From assembly GCA_024734555.1 (NCBI GenBank), contig JANPWX010000096.1, positions 12,188,445-12,252,444 of the forward strand: a stretch of DNA of 64,000 nucleotides, in the 5' to 3' direction. This stretch comes from Trochalopteron elliotii. Lineage: Eukaryota > Chordata > Aves > Passeriformes > Leiothrichidae. The notes under the pieces were generated by a model that saw only the letters and a program-made list of their open reading frames with translations, was not told the origin of the DNA and made no database searches. Every line of letters begins with the position of its first letter. Position 1 is the first letter of the stretch. A program made the position numbers and the translations under genes. This document shows positions 12,353-24,371 of this stretch, in pieces.

Positions 12353-14273
12353 AGTAGTAAACTTTAAAAACTTGATTAACTTTATTTTTGTAATAGTATG
12401 AGATATATTAAAGAGTGAAAGCTGGTGGTACCAACAGGTGCCAGAGGAGTACTTTAGAACAGCCCTCTCTGAGGCAGTTTGGAAGGTATGTGTCTCATAA
12501 TGAGATGCTTACCTCATTTTTTTCCCTCTCCAGATTTCATGAGAACATGATTCTAATCTCTGCACCCTAGGCCCACCTGCACAATTCAGGATGATTTTTC
12601 CTGCTCTCATAGATGTCTCCGTGTGTTGGTAGGACATACTCAGTGTTCTCCATGTAAGCTGTGAATGGTGGGATCAGGGGACCGAGCTGTGCTGGCAACC
12701 TTCATGCCTCAGTGCAACGGTAGCCAGTGGATTGCATTCTTACTGTGTAAAATTATTTCACAGTGAATTACATCCATTTTGTACCCATGTAATCCAGCTG
12801 GAAGGTGAAGGAGAAGGTTTTTGCTCATGCAGAGACCTGAGACTCTTGCACTGGATTGTCTCTGGTCTTCTTTACAACACTTCTTTAGAGTATTGTAACT
12901 TAAGGCTTTTATCCCATTTATCTTGAAGATGTGAAATTTTTTAAGGAATGTGCTGAGACATGCTTGCTGAGCAAAGGAATGATTAATCTTCCAGGAGTGC
13001 TTCCATATAAAGTGTCAAATTACATGTATGTGGAACCTCTACATCATAGCCATCCTAGGACTTATATAAGGTCACTATACAAACACAGCCACCAAAATCT
13101 CATTAGAACATCAAATTTGATAGAGATAAAATGTACTTAGTGAATTTTTTTAAAGGTCAAAAAGGTAAAGATCATGTATTTATTTCAATTGAAATTCAGC
13201 AGGTCTTAGGTTAAAGTGAGGGATAAAGAAAATAAATCTCTAGAATTATGTTATACTTGACAGAATATTGATCAATAATTGTCTCAGCAGGAGCTGATGG
13301 TGAGCTGAAAATTTGTTTACAAATTTACGTAAATATTTCTGATTTGTACATCTTGTGCATAGTTGTACATAGCTTTACTCTAGATTTTTGTTCCACACTT
13401 TGTCTCCACATTAATGTTTTAGGAATGTTAGACCATCCTTATTTTTGATTAAAAACATGTTAGAAAATTCTGTCTTTTGGTTAATGTTCCTGCAGTGTAA
13501 GAAAATAAATATTTGTGTGGACATTATTAGCTTACTAATTTCTCGAAGAATGTTTTACACTGTAGTGGTTTTACTGGATACCCCACTGAGTGAGTACTGC
13601 TACTGTAAGGAAGTTGGCCTTGGAAAGGGAAGCATTTTGAAAATGATAGGTAGGAAGATGCATCTGTGGAGTCCTTCTAAGGAGAGTACTCATACTTGAA
13701 AAATGTCATACAGGTATTTTCTGAAACCTTTCTTCTTGTGTCTACATTACAGTCTCTCTATGCTTGCAGAAGTAATACAAGGTGCTTCCTTCCTCCTCAG
13801 GGTGGGTCTTCACAGTCTTTCACCGGTCAGGTAGTATAATCTTAAAGTAAGTATTTCTAGGGCACCTTATTGGAGATCTGTGTCATTTTCTGTACTGCTT
13901 GCTTTATTTGCTGCCATACTCTCCCATGCATGCAAGCACCTGAGAGGAATTCCTTGCAGGTACCTACCTCAGTGCCTAGGGTGCCTTTCAGGATGATGGA
14001 GGCCGGCAGGGGCATTCCCTCTAGGGAGGGAATTCACTACTCTTTGTTAGCATTTTTAAACTTTACTTAGATGCTTTAAAACATGCTCTGAAAGAACAAG
14101 TATCTCCATGAACTTATTTAGAATATTGAGTCATAAATTAGGCATCTGGAATACACAGAATACTTGTGCTTTTTCTGCTCCAATGCACATCTTATGTATA
14201 CTTTGTACTGAATAAAAATTAAGTTAAAATACGGATTTTTTTTTTCCCCTTTCTCTTTACCCCCTTTTATATT
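12353..14273. other. AT-rich non-coding stretch, nothing recognised
   Basis: No exon or repeat family is seen. Open frames are short and unrecognisable. Confidence 0.5.
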
Positions 14274-14608
14274 TCACAGAATCACAGAGTGGTTGGGGTT
14301 GAAGGGATCTCTGGAGATGATCTCTCCATCTGCATAGTCCAACCCTCCTGCTAAAGCAGCCTCACCTAGAGCGACTTGCACAGGATCCTATTCAGATGGG
14401 GTTTCATAACCTCTCTGGGCTGCCTGTTCCAGTGCTCTGACACCCTCAAAATAAAAAAGTTTTTCTTCATGTTCAGGTGGAACTTCTTATATTTCAGTTT
14501 GTTCCTGTTGCCCCTTGTCCTGTCACTGGGCACTACTGAAAAGACTCAGGCCCCATCTTCTTGGCATGCACATGCTCTGCCGTATCCAGATTTTTTTAAG
14601 TTATATCA
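14274..14608 (-). mobile_element. CR1 LINE 3' end, 5'-truncated, minus strand
   Basis: Read on the minus strand, this is the 3' end of a CR1 element. The plus strand shows the reversed tail (CACAGAATCACAGAGTGG). It then shows the reverse of the conserved 3' UTR (GTCCAACCCTCCTGCTAAAGC) and the reverse of the ORF2 end (CTGTTCCAGTGCTCTGACACC; CCTTGTCCTGTCACTGGGCA). Similarity fades near 14600, the usual 5' truncation. The motifs around the tail differ from the copies at 32962, 36979 and 44804, so it is a different CR1 subfamily. Confidence 0.9.
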
Positions 14609-17600
14609 TCTCCTTATGGATCTGCAGAATACATCAGGGAAAAAACAAACAACAAAGAGGCTATTTCACTGTTTCTTGAGGTTTACTCAGGCAATAAGAT
14701 GGATGTAATTGTAAACAGGAAAACTGTAAAATAGAGTTAATAAAGTTCATCCCCTCATAATGGTGTCTGAGTCTCTGCTTTCCAAGAGCTGATATGCACT
14801 AATGGAATATGTGACTGTTTTTTTTTCATACCTTCTTTTTGTCACTGTTCATATCTTTTTACTATTCAAGTCCTACTTGTTTTACTTACTTGAAATGTCT
14901 TGGAAGGAAGAAAATTTACACGGAGCCACTTCTTAGTTGGTATTTTTTATATTAGCTTGCCTTCTGCTGCTGCCATAAGCTATAAGCTAAGCTATATAAA
15001 CAGCAAGTGTTGCTTACTACGTAGCTGCTAATAAACATGAAATATTTCTGGATGGAATCACTCTTTCTGGTTCTTTCATAGGTTACTGTGTCTGCATGAA
15101 TTTTCTTGGTTGCAATCAGTCAGTGATCTGTTTGGTGACAAGGCAGTGTGTAGCCAAATACACTTGCCTGTATTTCACTGGACTGTCTTCTTTATTCCCA
15201 TAGGTTATAGTGGCTAAAAATGTGAGGGAATATCAGTTCTCTTGCAGTATGACAGGAGAGAAAGAGGCAGAGCTGTTTCCCCCAAATACTGCACATCTTG
15301 AGGAAATGCACCTTTAGTGAAAGAAAATCCCTCAATAATAAATGAATGAAGTGACAGTAAGGCTTATTGAGTTCAAGAAGTTCAGATAAGAAAATAAGGA
15401 CTGGTCTCTGCTGTAGTAACAGCTACCATGAGATATGGGAGTGAAGGAATGGGGAGAAGAGATAGAGGGAAGAGAAAAGAAAGAAAATACATCATTGATG
15501 GAACTAGTTTTTAATTTGGGGAATTTGTTTTTAGTGGGGTTTCTTTCTCCTAGACCAACCTCTTTTTATACTGGTCTGAAATCAAAAAGAACAGCAGTTT
15601 TTCAGGGATTCATGGTTCACATGAGATAAAGAGGTTGAAGGAAGCAAGTCAGTTCGAAAGATTTATTCAATGTATGTATGTGTATACAGGAAATGTATGT
15701 TTATGCATTCATCTAACTGGAAAAAATGTGTATGTCTCAGTGATGTGTGAAGATGTCATACTTGACATTGAGTTAATCTTTTAAACAGTGATGTGTCAGG
15801 TGCTGCAGGTGTACTGCAGTGCATACATGATGACACTGTGTCATAGAAGTGGGGACTTTCAAAGAAAAACTCATATAACTTTACCACTTGAGCTGGGAAA
15901 TTTGGCTTCTGGGGAAAAGAAGATGAAGCTTAGGCACAGGCAGAGTCTTAATATGTTGAATAGAGGGTGCATATAAGCAGTGGATTACATATCCATTTTC
16001 AGCTCAGTGTTGCAACAAAGGAGACAGCAGCTTAAGAAAATATGCCTGAATGAAGTCACAGCTCTGAATGTGTGTGCTGTGAGTTTTTAAAATAGAATCC
16101 TGTTGAATTGAATAGAATCATAATCTCCTACGCTGCATGGATGGTACTCAAGACTTTAGAGGAATGGATGATAAGTCTGATACTAATGGAAGTCTATTAG
16201 AAAGATATAGGAATTTATCTTGCATGTGTCACAGGTGAATTTGTCTTCACCAGACCTACAAGTTGAGTAAATGATAAATGTTTCATATTTATGTCACTGA
16301 ATTAGATGGGAAAGGTCCTTCATTCACCCACTTCCTACTATTATTAGCAATGTTGGACTGCTAATTTGGCAGAAAAAGGAAGGAGAGCAGAAAAAAAAAT
16401 AATCTGGGTGATGAGTGATGGTGTCAAGACTCAGGGGCATTCTGGCAACACAGAAATATAGAACTGCTCTTCAGAGGTGGTACCTCCAGGAGCAAATGCA
16501 AATGGAGGGCTTCTGCTGCTGGATCTTGCTGACCAGGCATATCTGGACATTCTTTAGAGGCATTAGGACTGCAGTCCAGGGAAAGGAGAGGTTTGTTGGT
16601 AGAGGGATGGACAAGCTGTTGCATGCCCACAGAGTTGGCTTATGCCAGTAACCAGTATTGCTGAGCATCAGAAATGATGTTTCTTTTGGTGGAAATACCC
16701 TGCATTTCTGTTCATTCCAATCACCCATGGCTTATTCACCTAACAGAGAAATCAGTTCAGGCATTTGAGTAGTGTGGGTGGAAAAACCCCATACTTTTAG
16801 CTTAAGTGCCCTATCAGCAAGCACATGCATTTAAACTTCATTTTGTAAAAAGACCAAAAGTACTTAGTCCAGTAGTATAAAAGTTGTAATAAAGTCTATG
16901 GGTTATGCTGAATATATTAGAAAGTCTACTAAAATTTAAGCTTCAGCTCAGATTTTACAATAAAGGAATCAACATAAATTAGGCACCCTGTGTAAGGTCA
17001 GTTAGACACTTTTATTCAAAAATTATATAAATGTTGATTTTTAAAGCCCACATTAGCAAGACACATGATAAAGGAAAGAATGCATTACAGTTGGACAACT
17101 ATGGTATTTTTAAGGCTACTCACAGTGAGGGACCATTTGGCTAAGACAAGGTAATAGTTTGGAGGTTTCTTCTACTTATGAAACCTGCTCTTTTTTGCTT
17201 TTTCACTCGCTTAGCTTACAAAAACATAAATAAATGTCCTTTTCCATTTTTTCCTTTCACTTTCTGTCAAGCAGTACATGCTTTGTAGTTGCTGAATGTA
17301 TAATAATTAATGTTATTTTGATTTTGTGGGTGGTTAATTCTGGCTGATTGAAGCTTTTTATGTTGCCTTTTCCTAACTTGATTTCAGTACTTTAAATATA
17401 TTTGTGTTTGTTTCCTGGAGTTTATCAATCACCTCCAAAAATGTGTGATCAAAATTTAAGTATATACTAAACTCCCTTAAAGCTTTACTGGTGTCATACT
17501 GATGCATCCAGGTTAGATCATTTCCCCTTAATTTTCTTTCCTGTACTTGTCCTTATTTATTTTACCTTCTGCTCAGACCTAAAGATTGGATACTTTCCTG

Positions 17601-19250
17601 CTTTAGCTACTTGGTAAGCTAAGAAATAGTCAGTATAGTGGAAGCCGTTTAGATCAGTTCCGTGGATATGCCTTAGGTCCTGACATGGGCAGCTTGCTTG
17701 GTTTGTCTGCTGTGAACAGGGCATGCAGAGCAGGCAGAAGTCGTTCTGGGTCATTCTGAGGGTGTGGAAGGCTTCTCATTCTCCTTCCTGGCTGGGTTTT
17801 AGTGACCGCCTACTGCACACATTAGATGCCTGCATGGGGTTGAGATCCACACTTGTAGCCTGTGCTTGAGGCAGGAACTGAGGTTGCCCTGTCATCCCCA
17901 AGATGAGGCTTGGTCCTTTCTGTCATGGTGTCTGGAGAAGGAGTAGTGGTAGCTGTAGTGCTGCCCAGTTTTCACATAGTAAGTGACTTGTTAGTTTGTG
18001 TGCGCAAGAAAAAAACATCCATTTGTTTGCCCTCTTGAGAAGAGAAGGGCTGAAGCCTTCATTTCTCAGCCCTTTTCAGGGTACCCTTTCCAGCAGCCCA
18101 GGATCAATGGGAACTATCCAGCTCTTACTCAGTCTAGACCAAGAACAAGACAGAGAAAGAAGATGCCTGAGCTCCTTCTATGTAAAATAGAAGAGTTCCC
18201 TAAAGAAATGTACCTGGACTCAGCTCTTTGGACCACTCTACTCATTTTCTGTGATAGAGTATAAGATGCATAAACAGTATTAAAAGCAGATCTCTACTGG
18301 GAATTTGTTTAGTATGGTATAGAGTCAGGTAGAAATAATCTTGGTCATTCACCCAGCCTCATGACATCAGGGAGTGGGAACTGGATCTGAGTCCTTTAAC
18401 CCTTGATGCTTTCCCTTTCAGGACTGATCTTATTTAATTTCTTCTTCAGTAAAGTGGTTCAAAGATTAGCTACATTAATCATCTCTGTTACCAAAAAGGT
18501 AGATTCAGGGTCCAGGACAAAAGCCTCTTTATGAAGCAAAAGTTAAAGTCCCTGGAAGGTCACTTATAAAACTACTGTTGCTACAACTTCAAGTTGCTTT
18601 TAGGGAAAGCAAGATTACAGTAAAAAGGTCAAGCTTAACTTTTAAATTTTTTTTTCCTTACAGAGTAAATTATGGTTTTCTCTATCATCATCTGTAGTTA
18701 TCTAAGAAAAGCTTTACAAGGGGAAATACCTTAAGCTTGCTTTCTTCTGCTCAGTTACTGCTCATGGTCTAATTTTATTCAGTGAGACATTAAGTCAGTT
18801 TAAACAATAAAAATAAATTAGTATACTTGGAGTTGTCTGTGGCCAGGAGAAATACCAAGTAAGTTTGCATATGGACAGGGTGATAATTGTCATAACATTG
18901 CTTCTTTCTATTCTTGCTCTTAGTTTGCTCTTAGCAGGACAGTGCTGTGAGTGTGTTGCCTGCCACAGACTGTGCCAGAGTCCTTCAGATGTTGAATACC
19001 ACATGGGAAGGGCTGGTGGCAGCACCCAGAGCACTGTCACTCCTCACCAGAATATGGCCTTTTGCCTTTGAGTATCCCTCTATGGCTGTTTTATTTTTCC
19101 TTACAGCAACATCCAGAACTGATGAAAATACTCTGATGTTTGAATTAAGTTTTTTTTAGAGTCATCTTTCCTAGGTGTTCTTTTAAATGTGCCTAGACAA
19201 TATTTTGCAAAGAATCGTGTTTTTGTTGACCATTGTCCCATGTTTTACAT
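14609..19250. other. Long non-coding stretch, no gene recognised
   Basis: The base composition varies, with a slightly GC-richer patch at about 17650-17960 whose origin I cannot identify. A short open frame with a hydrophobic start and a Cys-rich continuation (18871-19071, plus) is discussed as a finding. No CR1, LTR or exon is recognised. Confidence 0.5.
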
Positions 19251-19294
19251 GATTCTTGTGGGTTCCTTTCAACTTGAGGTGTTCTATGATTCTG
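19251..19294 (+). mobile_element. Relic of a CR1 3' tail (about 44 bp)
   Basis: GATTCTTGTGGGTTCC followed by TTCTATGATTCTG matches the last bases of a CR1 3' UTR plus the octamer tail, as seen intact at 33600-33669 and 37750-37797. Only the tail is present, so it is either a severely 5'-truncated insertion or an old remnant. Confidence 0.6.
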
Positions 19295-20474
19295 TCCCTG
19301 GTGTCCCATAGACAGAACTGAGCAGTTCATTTCCTAATCCATCCTTCTCTTTAGCTGCACTTTGAATCTGGGAAGAAGAAAAAGGATGTGGTTTATTTCT
19401 TGCCTGCCCATCTGATTACTTTGTTCCAAACTTACTGCTGTCTGCCAGACAGAAAAGGGAAAAACCCAAATCACCATCAACACCACAAGAAAACTCCCAA
19501 ACTCACACCTGAAATGTATCTCTTTATGACCTACACTCTTCTTAAGTAAACTTCTGGTAGTGTCAGACAGGTGTTGTGCTTTCTGGTCTTATCAAAGGTC
19601 AATGGTCTTCATGTTTCCTGTATCTAATTCCAAGCCAAGTGTGTTTTCAGCAGACCAATTCTGAGTTTGTGAAAGCAAGACTCAAGCTTTTGAAAGCTGC
19701 CTCTGTTTTCAGTCACTCAAGTCTGCTAAAATTTAAATATAAAATGGACACCCAAATGCCTTTCTGACAGCTTTGAAAGTTTTAGCTTTTGCGGTGTCTG
19801 TTGCAGCTACAAATGTAACAGTCCATGAAGCCTGACAAGTGATTAAAGGAAATTATTGGTAGTCACCATTATGGTTTTATTTTCATTGGCAAAAACATTA
19901 GTGTAGTAGCTTTGCTGTCTTGCCTCAGTTTTTCATCCAGACTACCAGTAATAAAAAATATGATTACTTCATTTAAAATGTGCTGCTTGCTATAATTCCT
20001 GTAATCACATCTGTTTTATTTCCTTTTCCTTGTCTTAGTTTTATTTTCCTTACTATACAAATAAAAATTAATCAGAAGATGATGTTTGGCATTTGTAAAA
20101 CTTAGACTGCGCCTTATATTTGGCAAACACCTCAGTCAGGGATCTTTTCCAGTTTTGATTTTTTTTTAACTTCCCATTGCTCACCTATATTAGCATTTGT
20201 AAATATTGTCAAAGAAAGCAATGTGGTAGAAAACAGTTTCCTGACTACTTTTTAATTTCTTCCTTTTTTCTTCTATGCCATCTCCCAATAAAATTTTGAG
20301 GCATGCATGCCTGACTTCCTTTTCTATATGAAGGGATTAAATATTGTGTTAAATATAATTTGTAGAAACAGATGGGTAATTATATGTGTGATAGATGCTA
20401 TCTCAGTATCTTTAAAATATATCCTTAAAGGATTGTTTACTCATGTACAAGTTATTCTTTCTTTTTAGGAGCAC
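19295..20474. other. AT-rich non-coding stretch, nothing recognised
   Basis: No repeat or exon is recognised up to the LTR boundary at 20475. Confidence 0.5.
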
Positions 20475-21190
20475 TGGTAAGTAACAACATGTAGATGCCA
20501 GTTTGCCCACCAAAGTATCTCTATCACTCTCCCTCCTTCCCTGGACAGGGGAGAGAAAATATAACAAGAGGCTTGTTGAGATCAGGACAGGATGAGATCA
20601 CTCACCAGTTACTGTCATGAGCAAAACAGACTGACTTGGGGAAAATTAGTTCAATTTATTACCAATCAAATTACAGTAGGATAATGAGAAATAAAAAGCA
20701 AATCGTAAAAACACTTTTCCCCCACCCCTTCCTTCCTCCAAGAGTCACAAATTCTCTATTTTCTCCCTCCCTGCTGTGGCACAGCAGGACAGGGAATGGT
20801 GGCTGCATTCACTTCTGTTGTGGGCTCCTCTCTCCATGGGTCCACAAGTCCTGTCAAGAGCCTGTTCCAGTGAGGGTTTCCACAGAGTCACAGCCTCCTT
20901 TGGGCACTGCTCCGCTCCAGGGACTACTCTACTCTGCTGCCCCATGGACTTCCGTGGGCTGCAGGGGCACAGCTGCTTCACTGTAGTTTGCACCATGGGC
21001 TGCGGGGGAATCTCTGCTCTGGTGCTTGGAGCACCTTCTTCCTCTTTTCCATGGATCTTGGGTCTGCAGAGTTGTCGGTCTCACATATTCTCTCACTCTC
21101 TAGTCAAAGTTGCTCAGGTTGGGGTGTTTTTTTTTTTTTTTTTTCTCTCCCCTAAGTGTAGTATCTCAGAGGCACCACCCATGCCACTGG
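20475..21190 (-). mobile_element. Avian ERVL-type LTR, minus strand, incomplete 5' end
   Basis: Read on the minus strand, the right-hand features come first. They are a segment resembling CCCAGAGGCRCTACC, a pyrimidine/purine tract (21128-21145 is a T-run on the plus strand), and a long GC-richer U3-like body. After these come an AATAAA signal (plus-strand TTTATT, 20655-20660) and a terminal region ending with TTGGTGGGCAAACTGGCATC and TTACCA at 20475. This arrangement matches a common avian LTR family that I associate with ERVL; the family name is from memory. The 3' end of the LTR is present. The 5' end is not recognisable beyond about 21190, and no target-site duplication can be paired, so the copy is partial. 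The 174-codon plus-strand open frame across it (20776-21300) is a by-product of the LTR sequence, not a gene. Confidence 0.75.
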
Positions 21191-24100
21191 TAACTTGTTG
21201 GAAGAACCAAGTTTTCAAAGTGTATGAAACTTACACTTTGCCCTTCATGTTGCCTTACCTTTACTACATGAAAGGTTTATGGCAAACACTAAAGTATTAA
21301 GGATCTGCTTTCATAGATTTGAAAATTTTCTTAAATACTGTAGTTTGCTGCCAGTGATGATGCCTGCTGACATGGAAATTCGGTTGTAGCAGTCTTGAAA
21401 ACAGAGCTGAGAAGGGGACTTGGCTTTGAATGGTGATCCTTTAAGTAAAACTTAAAGAAACAAGTCACCATGCCTGTTGATTTTAGAAGTCTGTTGACGA
21501 GAGCCAGCTTGTTATCTCTAAGCTCTATGATAGTGTAAAATGTCTTTATTTTACTACCATATATGTGATGTTGTAACTGACTTGTAGAGTTTAACTTCTC
21601 TGGGCCAGTCTAGAAAAGTGTAAGTTTCTGTTGCTCACAAACACTCTTGCTCTTGTTATATATGCATACCCTTACCGTTCAGACTCTTTGGCATTGCTAA
21701 TCTAACTTATTACAATATTTAAAGGACAGCAGTGTCTCTGCATTTCATATGAATTGAAAATCTGAAGTTGCAATGTTGTCATTGATTAAGCTGTAATAAA
21801 TAGTTGTACTGAAGTATGGTGTCAACTGATTTCTAAATGCAAAACATTCGTCTGAGAATTTTTTTCTTCAACCTTGTTTTCAAGACGCGGACGTAAATAT
21901 TGTTGGAATGATCAAAGTGAACCACCCGTGTTTTCCGTTCAAACAAATATTTGGAAATACTCATTACTAAGCTATATGTGAATTTGGTCTAGTGTGTTAA
22001 TTTCCAAAAAATATACAGGCGTGTTTAATTTAGAGCAACAGCTATCAAACCAGCAGCTATTTTGATAGTAAAACACAGTCGGGGTTGACACCTTTATTTT
22101 GGGCTATTCAGTCTATCTATTTCAAGGAATCTCTCAGAGGATAGTGCTCAGATTTTACATGAAGATAAAAACTGCAATTGGTAGAATGAATTTTAATATG
22201 TACTTTATTTTGTGTCACCTAAATGTATGCTTAGCTTCAGATATTTTCAGTATTTAAGTTATTCTTTGACTTTGACCTAGAAATTGTAGCACATACTGTG
22301 AAAGTTTTAATTGATTAATATTATTTTCAATTGATTAGTATTATTTTCAATTACAAATATCCTTTAAATACTGCTTGGATATTCTTACCAAATTATTATA
22401 TATTGTTCTTAAAATATTTACTTTTTCTCAATGGTTGAAGTGATATTCAGGAAAAATTTACATATAAATTACATCTGTGACTTAAAAAATGGCAGAACAC
22501 ACAGGAAAAAAAGAAGAAAAAAGTGATTCCTCAAGTTTGCTCTTCTGCCAAAGATAGTTTTCAAATCTATTACTAACAAATGCTCAACTGTGCAAAAAAT
22601 TTTTGATTTTTTAAATTATTTTAATTTTTCCCTAACAAGATTCTGACTTGAATAGGTAACCAGCACTTTTGATACAGAGGAATACAAGAATAACAGGCTT
22701 CTGAAGCAATAATTCAGAATTCTGTCTGATTACTTTGGCTCTCACTTTTTTTAAATGCAATTTTTTCCACCTACCTTTAGTATGTTTTAAATATGTGCTG
22801 AGAACTGTGTGATCATATGATTAAAGACAATATCATAATGCATATCTTAATGGTGTACCATGATCTCATAAAATTAAATCTACAGAGGCTGCCTATTGAC
22901 ATTTTTCTAAAATTTGTGTGTGCATTTTCTTCAGACTTTCTTATAAAATTTTTAGCTTTCTTAAATTATTACCATTATTAAGAAGTGCACACTGTAGGTT
23001 ATGCACTGACCACTGGCATGAAATTCCTCCATTTCAACCCCTGTTAGCTGTTAGTGGAGTGTGCAGAGTCTGTGATAGCTGTTGTGTGCTGTTGTCCTCC
23101 CTCACGTCAGTCATTATTAGTGTCTGCTGCCTGTGGAGTGCTCTGTGGATGGGTTTCACAGCTGTATGCTGACAGCTGGGGAGAACTGAAACATGCAAGA
23201 TGTATGGTTTCATTGACTCTGGGTCGTGCAGAGATGTCCATCCCAAGCCAAAGGATGCTTCCTGTGAAACATGGAACTTGACTATGGAGCTGTAAGTCTT
23301 CAGCATTACCTGCTCTCAGCCGGCAGTTAAGAATCCTTTTGTCAAAATGTCCTACCTCCAGAAATAGTTGCTCAAAATAGCAAGTTCTTGCTACTGATGA
23401 CATGCTCTGTTCATTCTTCTGGCTGGCATATGATCTGCTATTAGCAACCTTATAACCTCTCTTACGAATGAAGGGATTGAGTGGAAACTTGGGGTGGGAA
23501 AGAAAACTTCCATTTCCTGGATAGGCTTTATTATTAGTTATTATTTCAATTTCCTGAGTCTTCAGCATCTTCAGGGTCTAGAACAGTGCTCAGTGCATTG
23601 TAACATGCTGGAGGACAGCAGGACTTCAAGACCAGCATCTCCTGTGACATCATGAGACTTACAGTATCTGGACCGTGTATCCTGCCTCATACTGCACCAA
23701 ATGCCTCTCTCCTTCATCTCTCTGTGCTGCACAGGGTGTCGTTTTCCCCTTCCCACTTCTGTACTAGGTTTGTCCACGTCCCATCTGTTGTGTCGTTGCA
23801 ACCCACCTACTCTTAACTCACTCACTTTCCTAATTTGGCCCCCTTAAAATAAAAAGGCAAAGAGCTCTGCTCCAGTATATGGTTCAGTATTAGAAGTGAT
23901 AAACTATGATGTTTCTCCCTCCTAGTATCATTTTCGTCTATCTGGACCACATCATCTGAGCCCTTTGTCATACCTTGCTGTATCTGTTCTTCTTTTTCTA
24001 CTTTCACCATTCCCACCCACCATGATCCTTCCCAATCTTCCAGGCCTCCTTCTTCATTTCAGTCCTGCCTCATTTTTCTTCTTACAGCCCTTTTTCTTCC

Positions 24101-24322
24101 CTGTTCCTTGTTCTGCTTTGTGGGTGTCAGGCTGCCTCTTCCTTCATTTGGTATCATTTAGCATGACTGAAAGCAAGTTAAAACAACATTTTATTGCATT
24201 GACACAGAAAAAAACCCGAGTCGATTGAAGTCAGATGGTGCTGTCATATGTCAACTTCTTCTGGATATTGCTCTTCTACTGCAGAGACACATTTGAAGCA
24301 GTTCCTTAACTTCATTGTACGT
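21191..24322. other. AT-rich non-coding stretch with a CpG-retaining patch
   Basis: A small inverted repeat with 9-bp arms (CAAAGTGTA / TACACTTTG) lies at 21216-21240. A CpG-retaining patch lies at 21849-22081. From about 23980 to 24115 the plus strand is strongly pyrimidine-rich. A 153-codon minus-strand frame (23107-23568) has no recognisable domain. Confidence 0.5.
22309..22353 (+). repeat. Tandem repeat, 20-bp unit, about 2.2 copies
   Basis: The unit AATTGATTAATATTATTTTC (22309-22328) is followed by a copy with one change (22329-22348) and the first bases of a third. It is AT-rich and contains ATTGATTA-like homeodomain-type cores. Confidence 0.9.
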
Positions 24323-24371
24323 AGGCACATCAGGTGGGTTGTTGTAAAGGCACATCAGATGTATGTTGTAA
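24323..24371 (+). repeat. Tandem duplication, 25/24-bp units
   Basis: Two adjacent units both start AGGCACATCAG and end GTTGTAA. They occupy 24323-24347 and 24348-24371 and differ by one indel and a few substitutions. Confidence 0.85.

Noticed and set aside
20457..20490. Possible 8-base micro-exon (pyrimidine tract, AG, 8 bases, GTAAGT)
   Set aside because: The donor-like GTAAGT is the first part of the LTR terminus at 20475, so the pattern is explained by the insertion boundary.
20776..21300. Longest open frame in the window (174 codons, plus strand)
   Set aside because: It lies mostly inside an ERVL-type LTR and on the strand opposite to it. The open frame follows from the GC-richer LTR body, and no protein family is recognisable.
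22042..22068. Inverted repeat CTATCAAA...TTTGATAG
   Set aside because: 8-bp arms with an 11-base spacer are common by chance in AT-rich sequence.
23107..23568. 153-codon minus-strand open frame starting with ATG
   Set aside because: No domain, signal peptide or familiar motif is seen, shorter frames overlap it on the other strand, and the length is plausible by chance in 64 kb read in six frames.
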